NCBI RefSeq assembly: GCF_022267325.1
Contig: NZ_JAIZBG010000001.1
Span: forward strand, 558,001 to 622,000
Origin: Leptospira sanjuanensis
Lineage (GTDB): Bacteria > Spirochaetota > Leptospiria > Leptospirales > Leptospiraceae
DNA length: 64,000 nucleotides
Direction of reading: 5' to 3'
The position numbers and the translations under genes are program-made. Below the pieces are notes generated by a model, which searched no databases, was not told the origin of the DNA, and worked only from the letters and a program-made list of their open reading frames with translations. Below are positions 1 through 12,599 of the stretch, one piece after another (position 1 is the stretch's first letter; every line of letters begins with the position of its first letter).

Positions 1-720
1 ACAACCTCTAAATCCGTATATGCTTTGAGAATCGTCTCCGACGACCGTAATCGAAGCGCTTTGAGAAAGGAGTTTTAAGAACTCGAGTTGTTCCGAATCC
101 GTATCTTGAAACTCGTCTACGATGATTTTTCGAAGCGTTCGTTTCGGTTCGAGCGTCCAAACCTCTTCGTTTTTCAGACCGTCCAAAAACATTCTCACCA
201 AATCCTCAAAGTCCAAAAAAGCGTTTTCCAGTTTGTAATTTTGATAAGCGAACTCGAGATCCTTTTTCAATTCCGGAAAATATTCCCGAATATAAGGAAC
301 ATTCTCCGCCCAAAAAAGCTCGTAAGGAATTCCGCCGACTTCTTCTCGCTTCGATTTCAGATATTCACGATAAAAGACGATCTTATCCTCCGGCGGAAGG
401 ATTTTCGGTTTTTGAACTTTAAACTTAGGATGCCAGCGGCTGAGCGCATACAAACAATAGGCGTGAAACGTCTGCACTCGAATCGAATCTTTTGCGGTGG
501 CTCGTAAGATTCGTTCCGAAATTTCTCCTGCGGCTTTTCTGGAAAACGTCAAGACCAGAACGGATTCTTCAGGAAATAAGTTTTCAACTAAAATTCGTTC
601 GATGATTCCGACCATCGTGCTCGTTTTACCGGAACCGGCCGCGGCCACGACTTGAACGAATCTTGTATCATCTTCGATGACCGCTTTTTGGGCTTCACTA
701 TATAGAACCTTCTTTTCCAT
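1..720 (-). CDS. UvrD/Rep-type superfamily 1 DNA helicase (5' part only)
   Basis: The gene begins at the ATG at 718-720 and stays open to the window edge, so only the first 240 residues are seen and the C-terminus is missing. Visible SF1A motifs in order: Walker A AAAGSGKT (about residues 26-33), motif Ia LTFSRKAA (about 58-65), the QTFHAYC segment (about 83-89), motif [10 protein letters not shown] (about 201-208) and motif [17 protein letters not shown] near the edge. These define an ATP-dependent 3'-5' DNA translocase of the UvrD/PcrA/Rep group, which acts in repair or replication restart. Which member it is (UvrD, Rep, or an AddA/RecB-like nuclease) cannot be decided without the C-terminal half. 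The upstream neighbour is divergent. Confidence 0.9.
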   Translation of the reverse strand, partial: MEKKVLYSEAQKAVIEDDTRFVQVVAAAGSGKTSTMVGIIERILVENLFPEESVLVLTFSRKAAGEISERILRATAKDSIRVQTFHAYCLYALSRWHPKFKVQKPKILPPEDKIVFYREYLKSKREEVGGIPYELFWAENVPYIREYFPELKKDLEFAYQNYKLENAFLDFEDLVRMFLDGLKNEEVWTLEPKRTLRKIIVDEFQDTDSEQLEFLKLLSQSASITVVGDDSQSIYGFRGC

Positions 721-892
721 TGGTTTGCTCCGTTGCCGAAACCGGTTCTTGAAAGCGAAAAACAAGGGAGAATATTCGGATTTTTTGATAGGTTCGGGAA
801 AAAGGCTGTACTTTTTCGAAAAGAAACCGGAGGATTGAATCGGTCCTTCCGATTTCGATCGGGAAGTGACTTCTCACAGGTTTGAAGATCGA

Positions 893-1225
893 ATGATGAC
901 GCAAAGCCCCGTTCCCATTTTACCGCGAAAAAGAACCCGATTCCGCGCAACGGTTGGGTCCGTGCTTCCTCATAAAAATCCGGAGTTGTCGAGAATTCTT
1001 CTGCAGGACATTTGTCTTTTGATTTCCGGAAGACCGGTGATTCAGGCACAACTCTTCTATCTTTCCCGAAAATTCCGATCCATGGATCTGAAACCGGGAA
1101 ACGAAGTCGAGTTTGACGCAAGGATCAAACCCGATCGAAAAGGCCTTTCTTCCGATTCGATCCGATTGAATTATCCCACGAAAATCTTCCGTTTTAATCC
1201 TGGAAAAGAGCGCTTCCTTTTTTAG
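893..1225 (+). CDS. Small hypothetical protein, possibly a beta-rich nucleic-acid-binding type
   Basis: This encodes 110 residues from the ATG at 893. A GTG at 866 would add nine residues, and neither start has a convincing ribosome binding site. The centre reads LLQDICLLISGRPVIQAQLF and is followed by FRSMDLKPGNEVEFDARI, a strand-turn-strand pattern seen in small OB-like proteins of bacteria and archaea of the 'LGLKEGDxVEFDARV' kind. The overlapping minus-strand reading frame is Arg/Phe/Ser-rich with no fold signature, so the plus frame is preferred. It lies divergently from the helicase. The function is unknown; the similarity is from memory of the motif only. Confidence 0.5.
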   Translation: MMTQSPVPILPRKRTRFRATVGSVLPHKNPELSRILLQDICLLISGRPVIQAQLFYLSRKFRSMDLKPGNEVEFDARIKPDRKGLSSDSIRLNYPTKIFRFNPGKERFLF

Positions 1226-1318
1226 CGTTTTACGCGTTTGACTTACCCGATCCTCGGTAAATTCTATCCTAAAATGAATTTACGATAGAACCTCGCTCTT
1301 TCGAGCAGGGGAGGTACC

Positions 1319-1963
<645 letters not shown>

Positions 1964-2005
1964 TCTTTTCCGAACAAAAAAGCTCGCCCGGGTTGTTGCT
2001 AAACG

Positions 2006-3013
2006 ATGAACTTAAGAGAAAGTTTTATTTCGAAATTTTCGGCGAGCTTTGTAAAACCCAGATTCGAGATCTGGTTCGCGGCCATTTTGATTCCTGAAAC
2101 TCATCAGGCGTTTTGGGTCCGATATTCCACTCTCAATCCCAGAAGCAATCGGGATTTATTTCCATCCGGAGCACTTTGGGCATCTTTGTTCGATCGAAAA
2201 AATCCTAAAAATCATCGAACCACGGTCCAATCCTTTCCGTATGAAACCGTAACGATCTCCGACGATGCGATCGATTTTCCGGACGCGTCGGTCGGCCCCG
2301 ATCACATGCGGGGTAAAATTCAAACGCAGCAAGGGGAGAATTTATCCTGGGATCTGGAGTTTCGTCATAAACAAGAACCCGCTTGCCATCTCCCACCTTG
2401 GCTCGAAAAAACCCCGATTCCGAAAACGAGAAGTATCGTATCTTCTCCGTTTACCGAAGTTGCGGGGTGGATTCAGCTCGCGAATCAAAAATTCACATTC
2501 CAAAATGCGAATGGACATTTCAATCATATCTGGGGAACCAATCGGGTCGCTCAGTTGTATTGGGCTTTTGTTCCGAAATTCGACAACGATCCGGACAATT
2601 GGTCCTTGGAAATCGTAACGGTTCGCCCGCAACCCTTCGCGCCAGCCTTGACCTTCGTTACGCTCTTAAAAGCGGGAATTCCGATCCATCAACATTCCAT
2701 TTTCCGTTCTTTAAGAAGCGCCACAAAAGTGGAATATCCTAAAGTGACTTTCAAAACCCGTCTCGATGATTATGAAATTTTTGTGGAAGGGGAAATGGAC
2801 CGAGAACAAATCGCGGGTTACATCTACCGCGATCCGGACGGAAGCCCGAGATATATCGAACAAAGCGATATCGGAACCGTAAAGTGCGTTATCCGACATC
2901 GCGGGAAAGAAATCACTTTAAAAGCGGAGCAGGCCGCGGGCGTTGAGTTTCACGGAATGCGACCTTGGAGAAACGATCACGCTTATTTGGACCCGTATCA
3001 GGTTCGATTTTAG
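2006..3013 (+). CDS. CrtC/AttH-like lipocalin-domain protein (tocopherol-cyclase-like)
   Basis: This 335-residue protein has no signal peptide. Near the N-terminus it has RFEIWFAAILIPETHQAFWVRY. In the middle it has GHFNHIWGTNRVAQLYWAF, which matches the GxxxHxWG...W pattern of the double-lipocalin fold shared by AttH, hydroxyneurosporene synthase (CrtC) and tocopherol cyclase. Members act on, or bind, hydrophobic terpenoid or lipid ligands. There is no carotenoid pathway gene nearby, so the substrate is open. The start at ATG 2006 follows the dedA stop by about 40 bases, and the gene could share that transcript. Confidence 0.55.
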   Translation: MNLRESFISKFSASFVKPRFEIWFAAILIPETHQAFWVRYSTLNPRSNRDLFPSGALWASLFDRKNPKNHRTTVQSFPYETVTISDDAIDFPDASVGPDHMRGKIQTQQGENLSWDLEFRHKQEPACHLPPWLEKTPIPKTRSIVSSPFTEVAGWIQLANQKFTFQNANGHFNHIWGTNRVAQLYWAFVPKFDNDPDNWSLEIVTVRPQPFAPALTFVTLLKAGIPIHQHSIFRSLRSATKVEYPKVTFKTRLDDYEIFVEGEMDREQIAGYIYRDPDGSPRYIEQSDIGTVKCVIRHRGKEITLKAEQAAGVEFHGMRPWRNDHAYLDPYQVRF

Positions 3014-3028
3014 AACCGGCTTTATTGA

Positions 3029-3166
3029 ATGATCGATACCGCCGAACTACGGGAATCGGTTTTCAAAAAGGAAAATCTTACTCAAAAAAAGGGCGGATTT
3101 GACCCGGAAACCCGTCTAAGAAAAAAGATTAAAAATAATTTTGACGAGAATTGGTTTGCACCCTGA
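3029..3166 (+). CDS. Possible small protein of 45 residues
   Basis: An ATG-initiated frame of 45 codons lies in the gap after the lipocalin gene. The product is highly charged, contains GFDPETRLRKKIKNNFDENW and ends in FAP. The composition is that of a soluble small protein rather than random antisense sequence. However, no Shine-Dalgarno is visible and no family is recognised, so it could be chance. Confidence 0.22.
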   Translation: MIDTAELRESVFKKENLTQKKGGFDPETRLRKKIKNNFDENWFAP

Positions 3167-3254
3167 GAGGAAAATCATTTCACTTCCAATCGGACGATTC
3201 GATTTCGTCGATTCTTTTTATGGAGTCTTCGATTCGGCGTTCTAATTGAAAAAC

Positions 3255-3593
3255 ATGAACCTTCTATTCAACCTGAATCATAGAATTCTCGCGCTCCTGA
3301 GCTCCGTTTTGATTCTTTATACCGTAATTGCGCTGATTCGACCGATGGATTCCGGTAGAAACGCCTCACCGGCTGCGGCCGCGACGGAATCCTCGGAAGC
3401 CTCCGAAGCGGAGGCGGAAAAGGAAAAAGCGGCCGAACTCAAACTGGAGGATCTTGCTTCGCAAGAGAATTCTTTCGCACTTCATTATGATTTGGAATCG
3501 GCTCGTTACATCGATCCGGCAAATCTCGTTCCGGTTCAACACTTCACCGAAATAGAAAACCCACCCCCGGAAAAACTCCTGCTTTCGATCTGA
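3255..3593 (+). CDS. Small single-pass membrane protein upstream of the SulP-carbonic anhydrase gene
   Basis: This encodes about 112 residues from ATG 3255 (a TTG at 3246 is also possible). One membrane helix is near the N-terminus (ILALLSSVLILYTVIALI). An Ala/Glu-rich, probably helical or disordered stretch follows (about residues 37-67), then a short tail with HYDLESARYIDPANLVPVQ. It ends 42 bases before the SulP-carbonic anhydrase start, in the same direction, so a joint transcript is likely. No family is recognised. It may be an accessory subunit of the transporter, but that is inference from position only. Confidence 0.6.
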   Translation: MNLLFNLNHRILALLSSVLILYTVIALIRPMDSGRNASPAAAATESSEASEAEAEKEKAAELKLEDLASQENSFALHYDLESARYIDPANLVPVQHFTEIENPPPEKLLLSI

Positions 3594-3607
3594 TTGTTTT
3601 CGAAATT

Positions 3608-3624
3608 TTCGGGCTTTGCCCGAA
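3608..3624 (+). promoter_or_regulatory. Perfect 7-bp hairpin just before the Shine-Dalgarno of the SulP-CA gene
   Basis: TTCGGGC, a TTT loop and GCCCGAA form a perfect stem that ends two bases before the AGGAG at 3627-3630. It could act as an attenuator, a translation-control hairpin or an mRNA-stability element. No long T-run follows, so simple termination is less likely. Confidence 0.5.
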
Positions 3625-3635
3625 CAGGAGTTTTT

Positions 3636-5861
3636 ATGAATATTCTACAATCATTACCCCGTGTTTCCTGGGACGACTTGAAACACGATCTATCTTCGGG
3701 TTTGGTCGTCTTTTTAATCGCGCTCCCTCTTTGTATCGGAATCGCCTTCGCATCGGGCGCTCCGATCATCTCCGGCTTGATCGGAGGTATCGTCGGAGGG
3801 GTTGTCGTTTCCATGATCAGCAAGTCGCCTTTATCGGTCAGCGGCCCCGCCGCCGGATTGACGGTCATCGTTTACGATTCGATCCAAACGCTCGGAAATT
3901 TTAACGACTTTCTTTTGGCTCTCTGCATCGCGGGAGTCTTTCAAATCCTATTAGGTTTTTTGAAAGCGGGAATTCTCAGTAATTTTTTTCCGTCCTCCGT
4001 GATCAAGGGATTGTTGGCGGCGATCGGCGCGGTTCTGATCTTAAAACAGATTCCCCACGCGATCGGTTACGACATGGATTACGTAGGCGATATGGGATTT
4101 TTTCAGAAAGATCACGAAAATACGTTTTCGGAAATTTTGACCGCCTTTACCCGGTTTACGCCGGGAGCCGTGGTTCTGTTTGCAGTTTCGATTTCTTTGA
4201 TTTTACTTTGGGAAAAGATGAAGCTTCAGAAAAGATTTCTAATTCACGGATCCTTGGTTGCGATCGTAGTGAGCGTTTTATTAAACGAAGTCTTTCGCTC
4301 GTTCGGATTCGGCATCGCCGTCGGTCAGGATCATTTGCTACAACCGATTCGTTTGGACAACGTCTGGGATCTTTTCCAGGACGATCTTTTTCCGAACATT
4401 TCCCAATGGAAGAATCAGGCGGTTTATATCATCGGTGTGAAGATTTGTATCGTGGCCAGTTTGGAAACACTTTTGAATTTGGAGGCGGTAGAAAAATCGG
4501 ATCCGGAAAGAAGAATCGTTTCCAAAAACCGCGAACTGGTTGCACAAGGGGCCGGGAACTTAATTTCCGGAATCGTAGGAGGATTGCCGATTACTTCCGT
4601 CATCATTCGAAGTTCGGCGAATTTACAAGCGGGTGCTAAAACGAGACTCTCCGCATTTCTGCACGGTATTCTGCTTCTTTTTTCGCTCGTTGTGATTCCG
4701 AGCTGGATCGCGAAAATCCCTCTGTCTGCTTTGGCGGCCGTCCTTCTCGTTGTTGGTTATAAACTCACCGATTACAGCATTCTCAAATCGCAGTACAAAA
4801 AAGGGATGGATCAGTTCGTTCCTTTTATGGCGACTTTGTTGGGAATCGTTTTTACGGACATTCTGATCGGAATCGGAATCGGCGCGCTGTTTTCCATCTT
4901 CTTTATTATGAGAAGAAACGTTCTCAATCCTTACGTATTCAACAAGAAGGATATGGCTTTCGGAGTGGAAGCAAGGATCGATCTTTCCGAGGACGTCTCG
5001 TTTCTGAATAAGTCGAGTATGTTGTATAAACTCGAAAAAGTTCCGAATAACTCGCGTTTGATTATCGACGGTTCCAAGTCCAAATACATCGATCCCGACG
5101 TTTTGGAGATCATCGAAGACTTTAAGATCGTCGCGAAGTCGCGTAATATCCGGCTGGAAATCATAGACGTAACGACTCCTTATCAGAAGATCAAAAACAA
5201 ACCTCTGGATGTCGTCGCTCAACAGGATTATCAAAGGCTCTTCGATAACAATCGGATTTGGGTCGAGGAGAAGCTTGCCAAAGATCCCGATTACTTTAAG
5301 AATCTTGCATTGGGTCAAGCGCCTCAATACCTTCTGATTTCCTGTTCGGATAGCAGAATTTCCGTTAACGAAATGACCGGTACGAGCGCGGGGGAACTTT
5401 TCGTCCACAGAAACATCGCGAATTTAGTGATCGATACCGATATGAACCTGATGTCCGTGCTTCAGTATTCGGTCGAGGTTTTAAAGGTGAAACATATCGT
5501 AGTTTGCGGACATTACGGATGCGGAGGAGTAAAGGCTGCGATCGACGGAAAGTATCACGGTCTGATCGACGCATGGTTGAGGCACATTAAGCAGGTGTAT
5601 CGAATCCATAAAAAGGAACTCATTGGGATTTTGGATGAGAGCGAAAAACACGAACGTCTCGTCGAACTCAACGTGCGGGAACAGGTTTACAATCTTTGTA
5701 TGACGACCATCGTCCAGAACGCATGGGCGCAGGGCAACGACCTTCAACTTCACGGTTGGGTTTATGATATCAAAGAAGGGAAGATTATCGATCTGCACAT
5801 AGAGATCGATAAGGATTTTCGGGATTACGATATTTTCCGTTATCAATTCGAAACGAAATAA
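3636..5861 (+). CDS. SulP anion transporter fused to a beta-carbonic anhydrase
   Basis: This encodes 741 residues. ATG 3636 is chosen because AGGAG lies six bases upstream. Residues about 10-430 are a SulP/SLC26 transporter with the entry motif [21 protein letters not shown], a conserved GPAAGLTV and many membrane helices. A STAS-like segment follows ([20 protein letters not shown]). From about residue 520 comes a beta-class carbonic anhydrase with zinc ligands C570, H626 and C629 and the D572/R574 pair in CSDSR. Fusions of this kind are known and are thought to couple bicarbonate transport with CO2 hydration at the inner membrane; some SulP proteins carry sulfate instead. Both halves look intact. 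Confidence 0.95.
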   Translation: MNILQSLPRVSWDDLKHDLSSGLVVFLIALPLCIGIAFASGAPIISGLIGGIVGGVVVSMISKSPLSVSGPAAGLTVIVYDSIQTLGNFNDFLLALCIAGVFQILLGFLKAGILSNFFPSSVIKGLLAAIGAVLILKQIPHAIGYDMDYVGDMGFFQKDHENTFSEILTAFTRFTPGAVVLFAVSISLILLWEKMKLQKRFLIHGSLVAIVVSVLLNEVFRSFGFGIAVGQDHLLQPIRLDNVWDLFQDDLFPNISQWKNQAVYIIGVKICIVASLETLLNLEAVEKSDPERRIVSKNRELVAQGAGNLISGIVGGLPITSVIIRSSANLQAGAKTRLSAFLHGILLLFSLVVIPSWIAKIPLSALAAVLLVVGYKLTDYSILKSQYKKGMDQFVPFMATLLGIVFTDILIGIGIGALFSIFFIMRRNVLNPYVFNKKDMAFGVEARIDLSEDVSFLNKSSMLYKLEKVPNNSRLIIDGSKSKYIDPDVLEIIEDFKIVAKSRNIRLEIIDVTTPYQKIKNKPLDVVAQQDYQRLFDNNRIWVEEKLAKDPDYFKNLALGQAPQYLLISCSDSRISVNEMTGTSAGELFVHRNIANLVIDTDMNLMSVLQYSVEVLKVKHIVVCGHYGCGGVKAAIDGKYHGLIDAWLRHIKQVYRIHKKELIGILDESEKHERLVELNVREQVYNLCMTTIVQNAWAQGNDLQLHGWVYDIKEGKIIDLHIEIDKDFRDYDIFRYQFETK

Positions 5862-5920
5862 CAACGTTTCGATGATGGAGTTCCGAATCGTTATGGGTTT
5901 GGAAATCGTAAGTTGTCAAT

Positions 5921-5954
5921 ATCAGGAACCGGAGAACCGCTCCGGCTTCCTGAT
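5921..5954 (+). terminator. Hairpin after the SulP-CA gene
   Basis: ATCAGGAACCGGAG pairs with CTCCGGCTTCCTGAT around a short loop, with one bulged base. The T-run is weak (TTTTT only about 14 bases later). It lies 60 bases after the stop codon and is probably the transcript end. Confidence 0.6.
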
Positions 5955-6052
5955 CTAAAGCCGCTTTTTATGCGTCAATATTACATCCACTTATTCCCAT
6001 CGGTTCGTTTAACGTTTTTAACGTTTCGCCTTCGAGTTTCTTAAGAGATAGG

Positions 6053-6074
6053 AATATTCAAAAATTTGAATATT
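6053..6074. promoter_or_regulatory. ArsR/SmtB-like inverted repeat upstream of the RND efflux operon
   Basis: AATATTCAA and TTGAATATT form perfect 9-bp arms around AAAT. Operators of the ArsR/SmtB/CadC metal repressors have this look (TTGAATA half sites). It sits about 140 bp before the efflux operon. No ArsR-type gene is found in the window, so the regulator would be encoded elsewhere. Confidence 0.45.
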
Positions 6075-6181
6075 TATTCGAATTTTTACTCTCATTTGAA
6101 AGCGATCCTGCGAAACGTTCTCAGTTTAAGCGGAGATGCGGGAAAAGAAAATCCGTTCCTGGACGAAATTCTCTTTTTCCG

Positions 6182-6202
6182 TTGACAAGCTAATCGTAGC
6201 TT
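6182..6202 (+). promoter_or_regulatory. Candidate -35 box overlapping a short dyad
   Basis: TTGACA at 6182-6187 is a perfect -35 consensus. It overlaps the perfect dyad AAGCTA-ATCG-TAGCTT (6187-6202), which ends 12 bases before the proposed ATG at 6215. No good -10 box at standard spacing was found, so the promoter reading is tentative; the dyad may be an operator. Confidence 0.3.
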
Positions 6203-6214
6203 TAAGCTGGAGAT

Positions 6215-6604
6215 ATGAGGAGCGGGATCTATAAAGCGGGAATTTTTCTTACGATGCTGTCCGTCGTTGTCTTGCTTCTGGATTGCGGACCGACTTGCGG
6301 ATTTAACGGTTTAGAAGATACATCCCTTTATTCCGAATCCGTTTCTCCTTGCCATCAGGACAAAAATTCGGATTCCGAAGAGGAAAGAAACTGCGAATGG
6401 GATATCGGTTCCGTCTCGATTTCGGAATCGGATTCTCAATTCTCCAAATTCATTCGATTTTATTTACCGATTCACTTGTATTCGGCGAACGTATTCTTTT
6501 TGTTTGTCTTTTCTTTTCCGCAATCCGAGATCGTTCCAAACGAAATTCTTTCGACCGATCCCCAGCCGATCCGTTTGATTCGATCCGTCCGCATTCTAAT
6601 TTGA
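6215..6604 (+). CDS. Small Cys-containing lipoprotein leading the RND efflux operon
   Basis: This encodes 129 residues. The N-terminus has a basic start, a hydrophobic stretch and VLLLDC, a plausible spirochaetal lipobox with cleavage before C25 or so. An acidic region follows with CGPTCG, SPCHQD and NCEWD, giving several Cys and one His that could hold metal. A second hydrophobic stretch (about 88-98) precedes the tail. It is followed at 97 bases by the TolC-like gene in the same direction. Small Cys/His proteins often lead copper or zinc efflux operons. The start is uncertain because the GGAG at 6209-6212 is only two bases from the ATG. Confidence 0.6.
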   Translation: MRSGIYKAGIFLTMLSVVVLLLDCGPTCGFNGLEDTSLYSESVSPCHQDKNSDSEEERNCEWDIGSVSISESDSQFSKFIRFYLPIHLYSANVFFLFVFSFPQSEIVPNEILSTDPQPIRLIRSVRILI

Positions 6605-8018
6605 TTCAATTCTCCTAGCTTATTTGCGGACTATGATAGGAAACTACGTTGCGTTTTCTATCCGCAGTCCGAGATCGTTTCGATTTTTTAGGAGGTATTT
6701 ATGAGATACGATTCGAATTCCGCTTTCGGGAGAATTCTTTTCTTATTCGCGGATCAATTCCGATCACAACAGAATATTCGAAAAATAATATATTCCGTAT
6801 TTTTAATTTTATTTTTACCGTTCATGTCCTCGCATGCGGAATCGAACGAAACTCTGGATGTTCCCAAAATCGTCGGTTTGGCTGAAAAGAATTCTCCGTT
6901 GCTTTTGTCTTTGAACGCGGATTTGGAATCCTTGTTTTATCAGCGCAAACAACAGGGAAAAACGCAGAATCCGGCCGTCACGGTCGACTACGGACAAAGA
7001 AGCGCGGCCAACGAAAGCGGTGCGGAATACGCGCTTCAATTCGAACAGCCGATCTATTTTCCGGGAAGAAAGGAATTGCGTCAGCTTTTGGTCGATAACG
7101 ATTCTCGAATCAAGGAAATCCAACTCGCCGAAGCTTCCAATTCCATCCGTTTCAACGCGGTCAAATTCGCGTATCGGTATTTGGTTTCGGCGGGAAAACG
7201 AAACCACGTTAAGGAACGACTGAGAAGACTTTCGATTCTTGAAAGTTATATTCGGGCGAGACCGTTCATCACTCCTCAAGCGAAGACGGATCTGTTCATC
7301 ATTCAAAGAAGAATTCTCGCGTTGAGAAAACATTTCAACGATCTCGAACTGGATGCGAATAAACAGTACGAGGCGATGAACTTGTATCTGATGTTGGAAT
7401 CTTCCCCTTCGTTGCGGATTCCGTTTTTTTCGGAGGGTGCCAAGTTCGATTTCAACCAATTGCAGACCAAAGCCGTTTCGCAAAATCTTAGTTTGATGGC
7501 GGCCAAGGGAGAAATCGAAAAGGCAAAAACGGAACTGAATCTCGCTACTTTGGAAAAATATCCCGATTACTCGATCATCAGCCAAGTCGGAGAAGACCGG
7601 TCGGGGGTCGCGAACCGGTTTTACGATTTCGGTTTAAAATTTCGAATTCCTGTTTGGGATCAGTTTCAGAATAAGGTTTCCGCCGCGGAAACGAACGTAA
7701 AGTCGAAACAGGGAATTCTTCAACATCAGGAGAATCTAGTAAAGACCGCGTTCAAGCAGGCGTTTCTCGATTACGAACAATCCAAGATCAATCTGAGGCT
7801 TTACGATCTTTCTAAGTTAGACGAAATCGAGCGCGATCTGAATTACGCGGACGTAGAGTTTAAAAAGGGAAGAATTTTGATGATGAGCTATTTGGAATTG
7901 GAAAATCAGCTTCATGAAACCCATCACGCGATCTTAGACGCGCAGATTTCCCATCTTGAGGCGTTGCTAAATCTTCTCCACATCACGAACGAAAAAGATA
8001 TTATAGGAACTTTTAAAC

Positions 8019-11141
<3,123 letters not shown>

Positions 11142-11242
11142 AATATTCCGATTTTATGATATAGAAGATATAGACGAAAGAGATTCTTTTCTTTTTGAAA
11201 AATCCTCAAGCGAATGTGCGGAGTGAAACGGAACAACGTTAA

Positions 11243-11279
11243 AAAACTTCCCGAAATCGGAACGATCTCGGGAAGTTTT
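11243..11279. terminator. Bidirectional terminator between the RND pump and lipase genes
   Basis: AAAACTTCCCGA and TCGGGAAGTTTT form a perfect 12-bp stem around a 13-base loop. A-rich sequence on the left and TTTT on the right give U-tracts on both strands. It sits between two convergent genes. Confidence 0.85.
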
Positions 11280-11286
11280 CAGCGAA

Positions 11287-12204
11287 TTACTGATTGGATT
11301 TGGCGTTGTTAGCCATTTTCAAGAAGTAGGCGTTCGTGTCATACCAGAGTTGTCCCAAGTAGAGAGCGTTGGTCGCTTCCAAGTGGTCGATTCCGGTGGT
11401 TAAAAGAGGGATAGAGGGACCTCCCTTCCAAGTACCCCATCTTTGAGAAGAATCGGGAACGACGCCGTCGTTCGCGATGCTCATCCCGTAGAAAGGAGCG
11501 CCGATCGCGCAGATTGGATGCAGTAATCCCATAGCAGGATGTTGAATCAGATCCGCAACGCTGATTGTCGAACCGTAAGAAAAATACTTCACTCCGGAAG
11601 CGTTCGGTGCGGAAGCGTTGAACGTTTTCGCTCCGTCCGTTGTGAGCAACTTTAACGCCGCGGTTGCGTTTTGGCTGGAATCTCCGTAAACCACACCCGC
11701 AAGTGTTTCGATAATCGTGGAAACGTAAGGGAGCGCCCAGCTCGGGATCACTGTCAAAACGATGTTTGCGATCGGACTTCCTTGGTGCGGCGTATTCAGA
11801 GTCGTTACGCTTGCGACCTTGCTGCTCATGGAAAGATTAGAAACCATGTAACGCGCATCCAATCCGCCTTGCGAGTGGCCGATGATATGCACTTTACCGG
11901 TGTAATTGTTTGCAGCCATTGCCGCGAGGATTGCCGTCTTCAATTGAGAAGCTCTGCTTGCGCTGGAATTCAACGCAGTAACGGAAGGAGTTAGGACGGT
12001 TGCTCCTTGATTGCGAAGATACGCCGCGTTTCCTCCCCAATAGTCGACTACCGTAGAACCGTTTCCCCAACCGAACAAGCCGTGAGCTAAAACGATCGGA
12101 TAACTTCCGGAGAGCGACTTTCCCGTTCCTCCGCCGGACGCCGACAATACGCTCGTCATAAAGAAGACAAGCACTACACTTAATATTCTCATCACACTTT
12201 TCAT
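11287..12204 (-). CDS. Secreted triacylglycerol lipase, Pseudomonas family I type (paralogue A)
   Basis: This encodes 305 residues with a signal peptide (MKSVMRILSVVLVFFMTSVLSA). The alpha/beta-hydrolase fold begins at PIVLAHGLFGWG (the oxyanion loop). The nucleophile is S111 in GHSQGG, the acid D246 in IANDGVVPDSS and the base H274 in GIDHLEA. This order and spacing match the bacterial true lipases of Pseudomonas/Burkholderia, but no lipase-specific foldase gene is nearby and no disulfide cysteines are seen. It is probably secreted or periplasmic, hydrolysing long-chain lipids. Paralogue B lies just upstream in the same direction. An AGGT sits nine bases before the ATG. Confidence 0.92.
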   Translation of the reverse strand: MKSVMRILSVVLVFFMTSVLSASGGGTGKSLSGSYPIVLAHGLFGWGNGSTVVDYWGGNAAYLRNQGATVLTPSVTALNSSASRASQLKTAILAAMAANNYTGKVHIIGHSQGGLDARYMVSNLSMSSKVASVTTLNTPHQGSPIANIVLTVIPSWALPYVSTIIETLAGVVYGDSSQNATAALKLLTTDGAKTFNASAPNASGVKYFSYGSTISVADLIQHPAMGLLHPICAIGAPFYGMSIANDGVVPDSSQRWGTWKGGPSIPLLTTGIDHLEATNALYLGQLWYDTNAYFLKMANNAKSNQ

Positions 12205-12301
12205 TTGTATTTACCTCATGCGATCCATCCGGAACCGCAGAACGAAGGATATAAAGGAGCGAACGCCGTTCAAGAAAAAAATGTTAAGCGACATGCAAAA
12301 T

Positions 12302-12341
12302 GCTTCATTTTATCGCATAACGTACGTCCGTTATATGAAGC
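12302..12341. promoter_or_regulatory. Nested inverted repeats upstream of lipase A
   Basis: The outer arms are GCTTCAT (12302-12308) and ATGAAGC (12335-12341). The inner arms are ATAACG (12317-12322) and CGTTAT (12329-12334). The centre lies about 115 bp upstream of the lipase A start. It could be an operator or a leader-RNA hairpin. Upstream of lipase B there is a similar CGTTATAT motif, which may hint at shared control. The rest of the 12205-12599 gap shows only AT-rich promoter-like sequence and the lipase B terminator. Confidence 0.4.
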
Positions 12342-12537
12342 GTTAATTGAATATTCTTAAAGCATTATATTCTTTAAATTTAATATATTTGATCGTAATT
12401 TGAGGATGTTTGAACGGGCGGCCGTGTTTTGCGGAGAGAAAAAGAGGCTGAACGTCGTGTTCGAAGGCGCAAAAGAATCGCCCCGCAGTAATGAAACCGC
12501 GGGAACGGGAAAAATCAGAGGAATTGATCTACGGTTC

Positions 12538-12589
12538 TCAAAGAGAACGAGAATTCTTCTTATCCGAAAGAATCGAACGTTCTCTTTGA
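12538..12589 (-). terminator. Long hairpin after lipase B
   Basis: TCAAAGAGAACG (12538-12549) pairs perfectly with CGTTCTCTTTGA (12578-12589). An inner ATTCTT/AAGAAT pair extends the stem. It begins 11 bases past the lipase B stop on the minus strand. Confidence 0.7.
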
Positions 12590-12599
12590 ATGCGAATGC

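Noticed and set aside
88..507. Plus-strand frame of 139 codons opposite the helicase
   Set aside because: It is antisense to the helicase, whose SF1 motifs are intact. The product is Arg/Phe/Ile-rich without any domain.
588..1121. Minus-strand frame of 177 codons overlapping the helicase start and the small plus-strand gene
   Set aside because: The product is low in recognisable motifs and overlaps two better-supported genes on both sides.
4623..5408. Minus-strand frame of 261 codons inside the SulP-carbonic anhydrase gene
   Set aside because: It is antisense to a clear transporter/enzyme fusion and has no domain signal.
6815..7585. Minus-strand frame of 256 codons inside the TolC-like gene
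   Set aside because: It is antisense to an outer-membrane channel gene with intact repeats; composition is Arg/Phe/Gln-rich.
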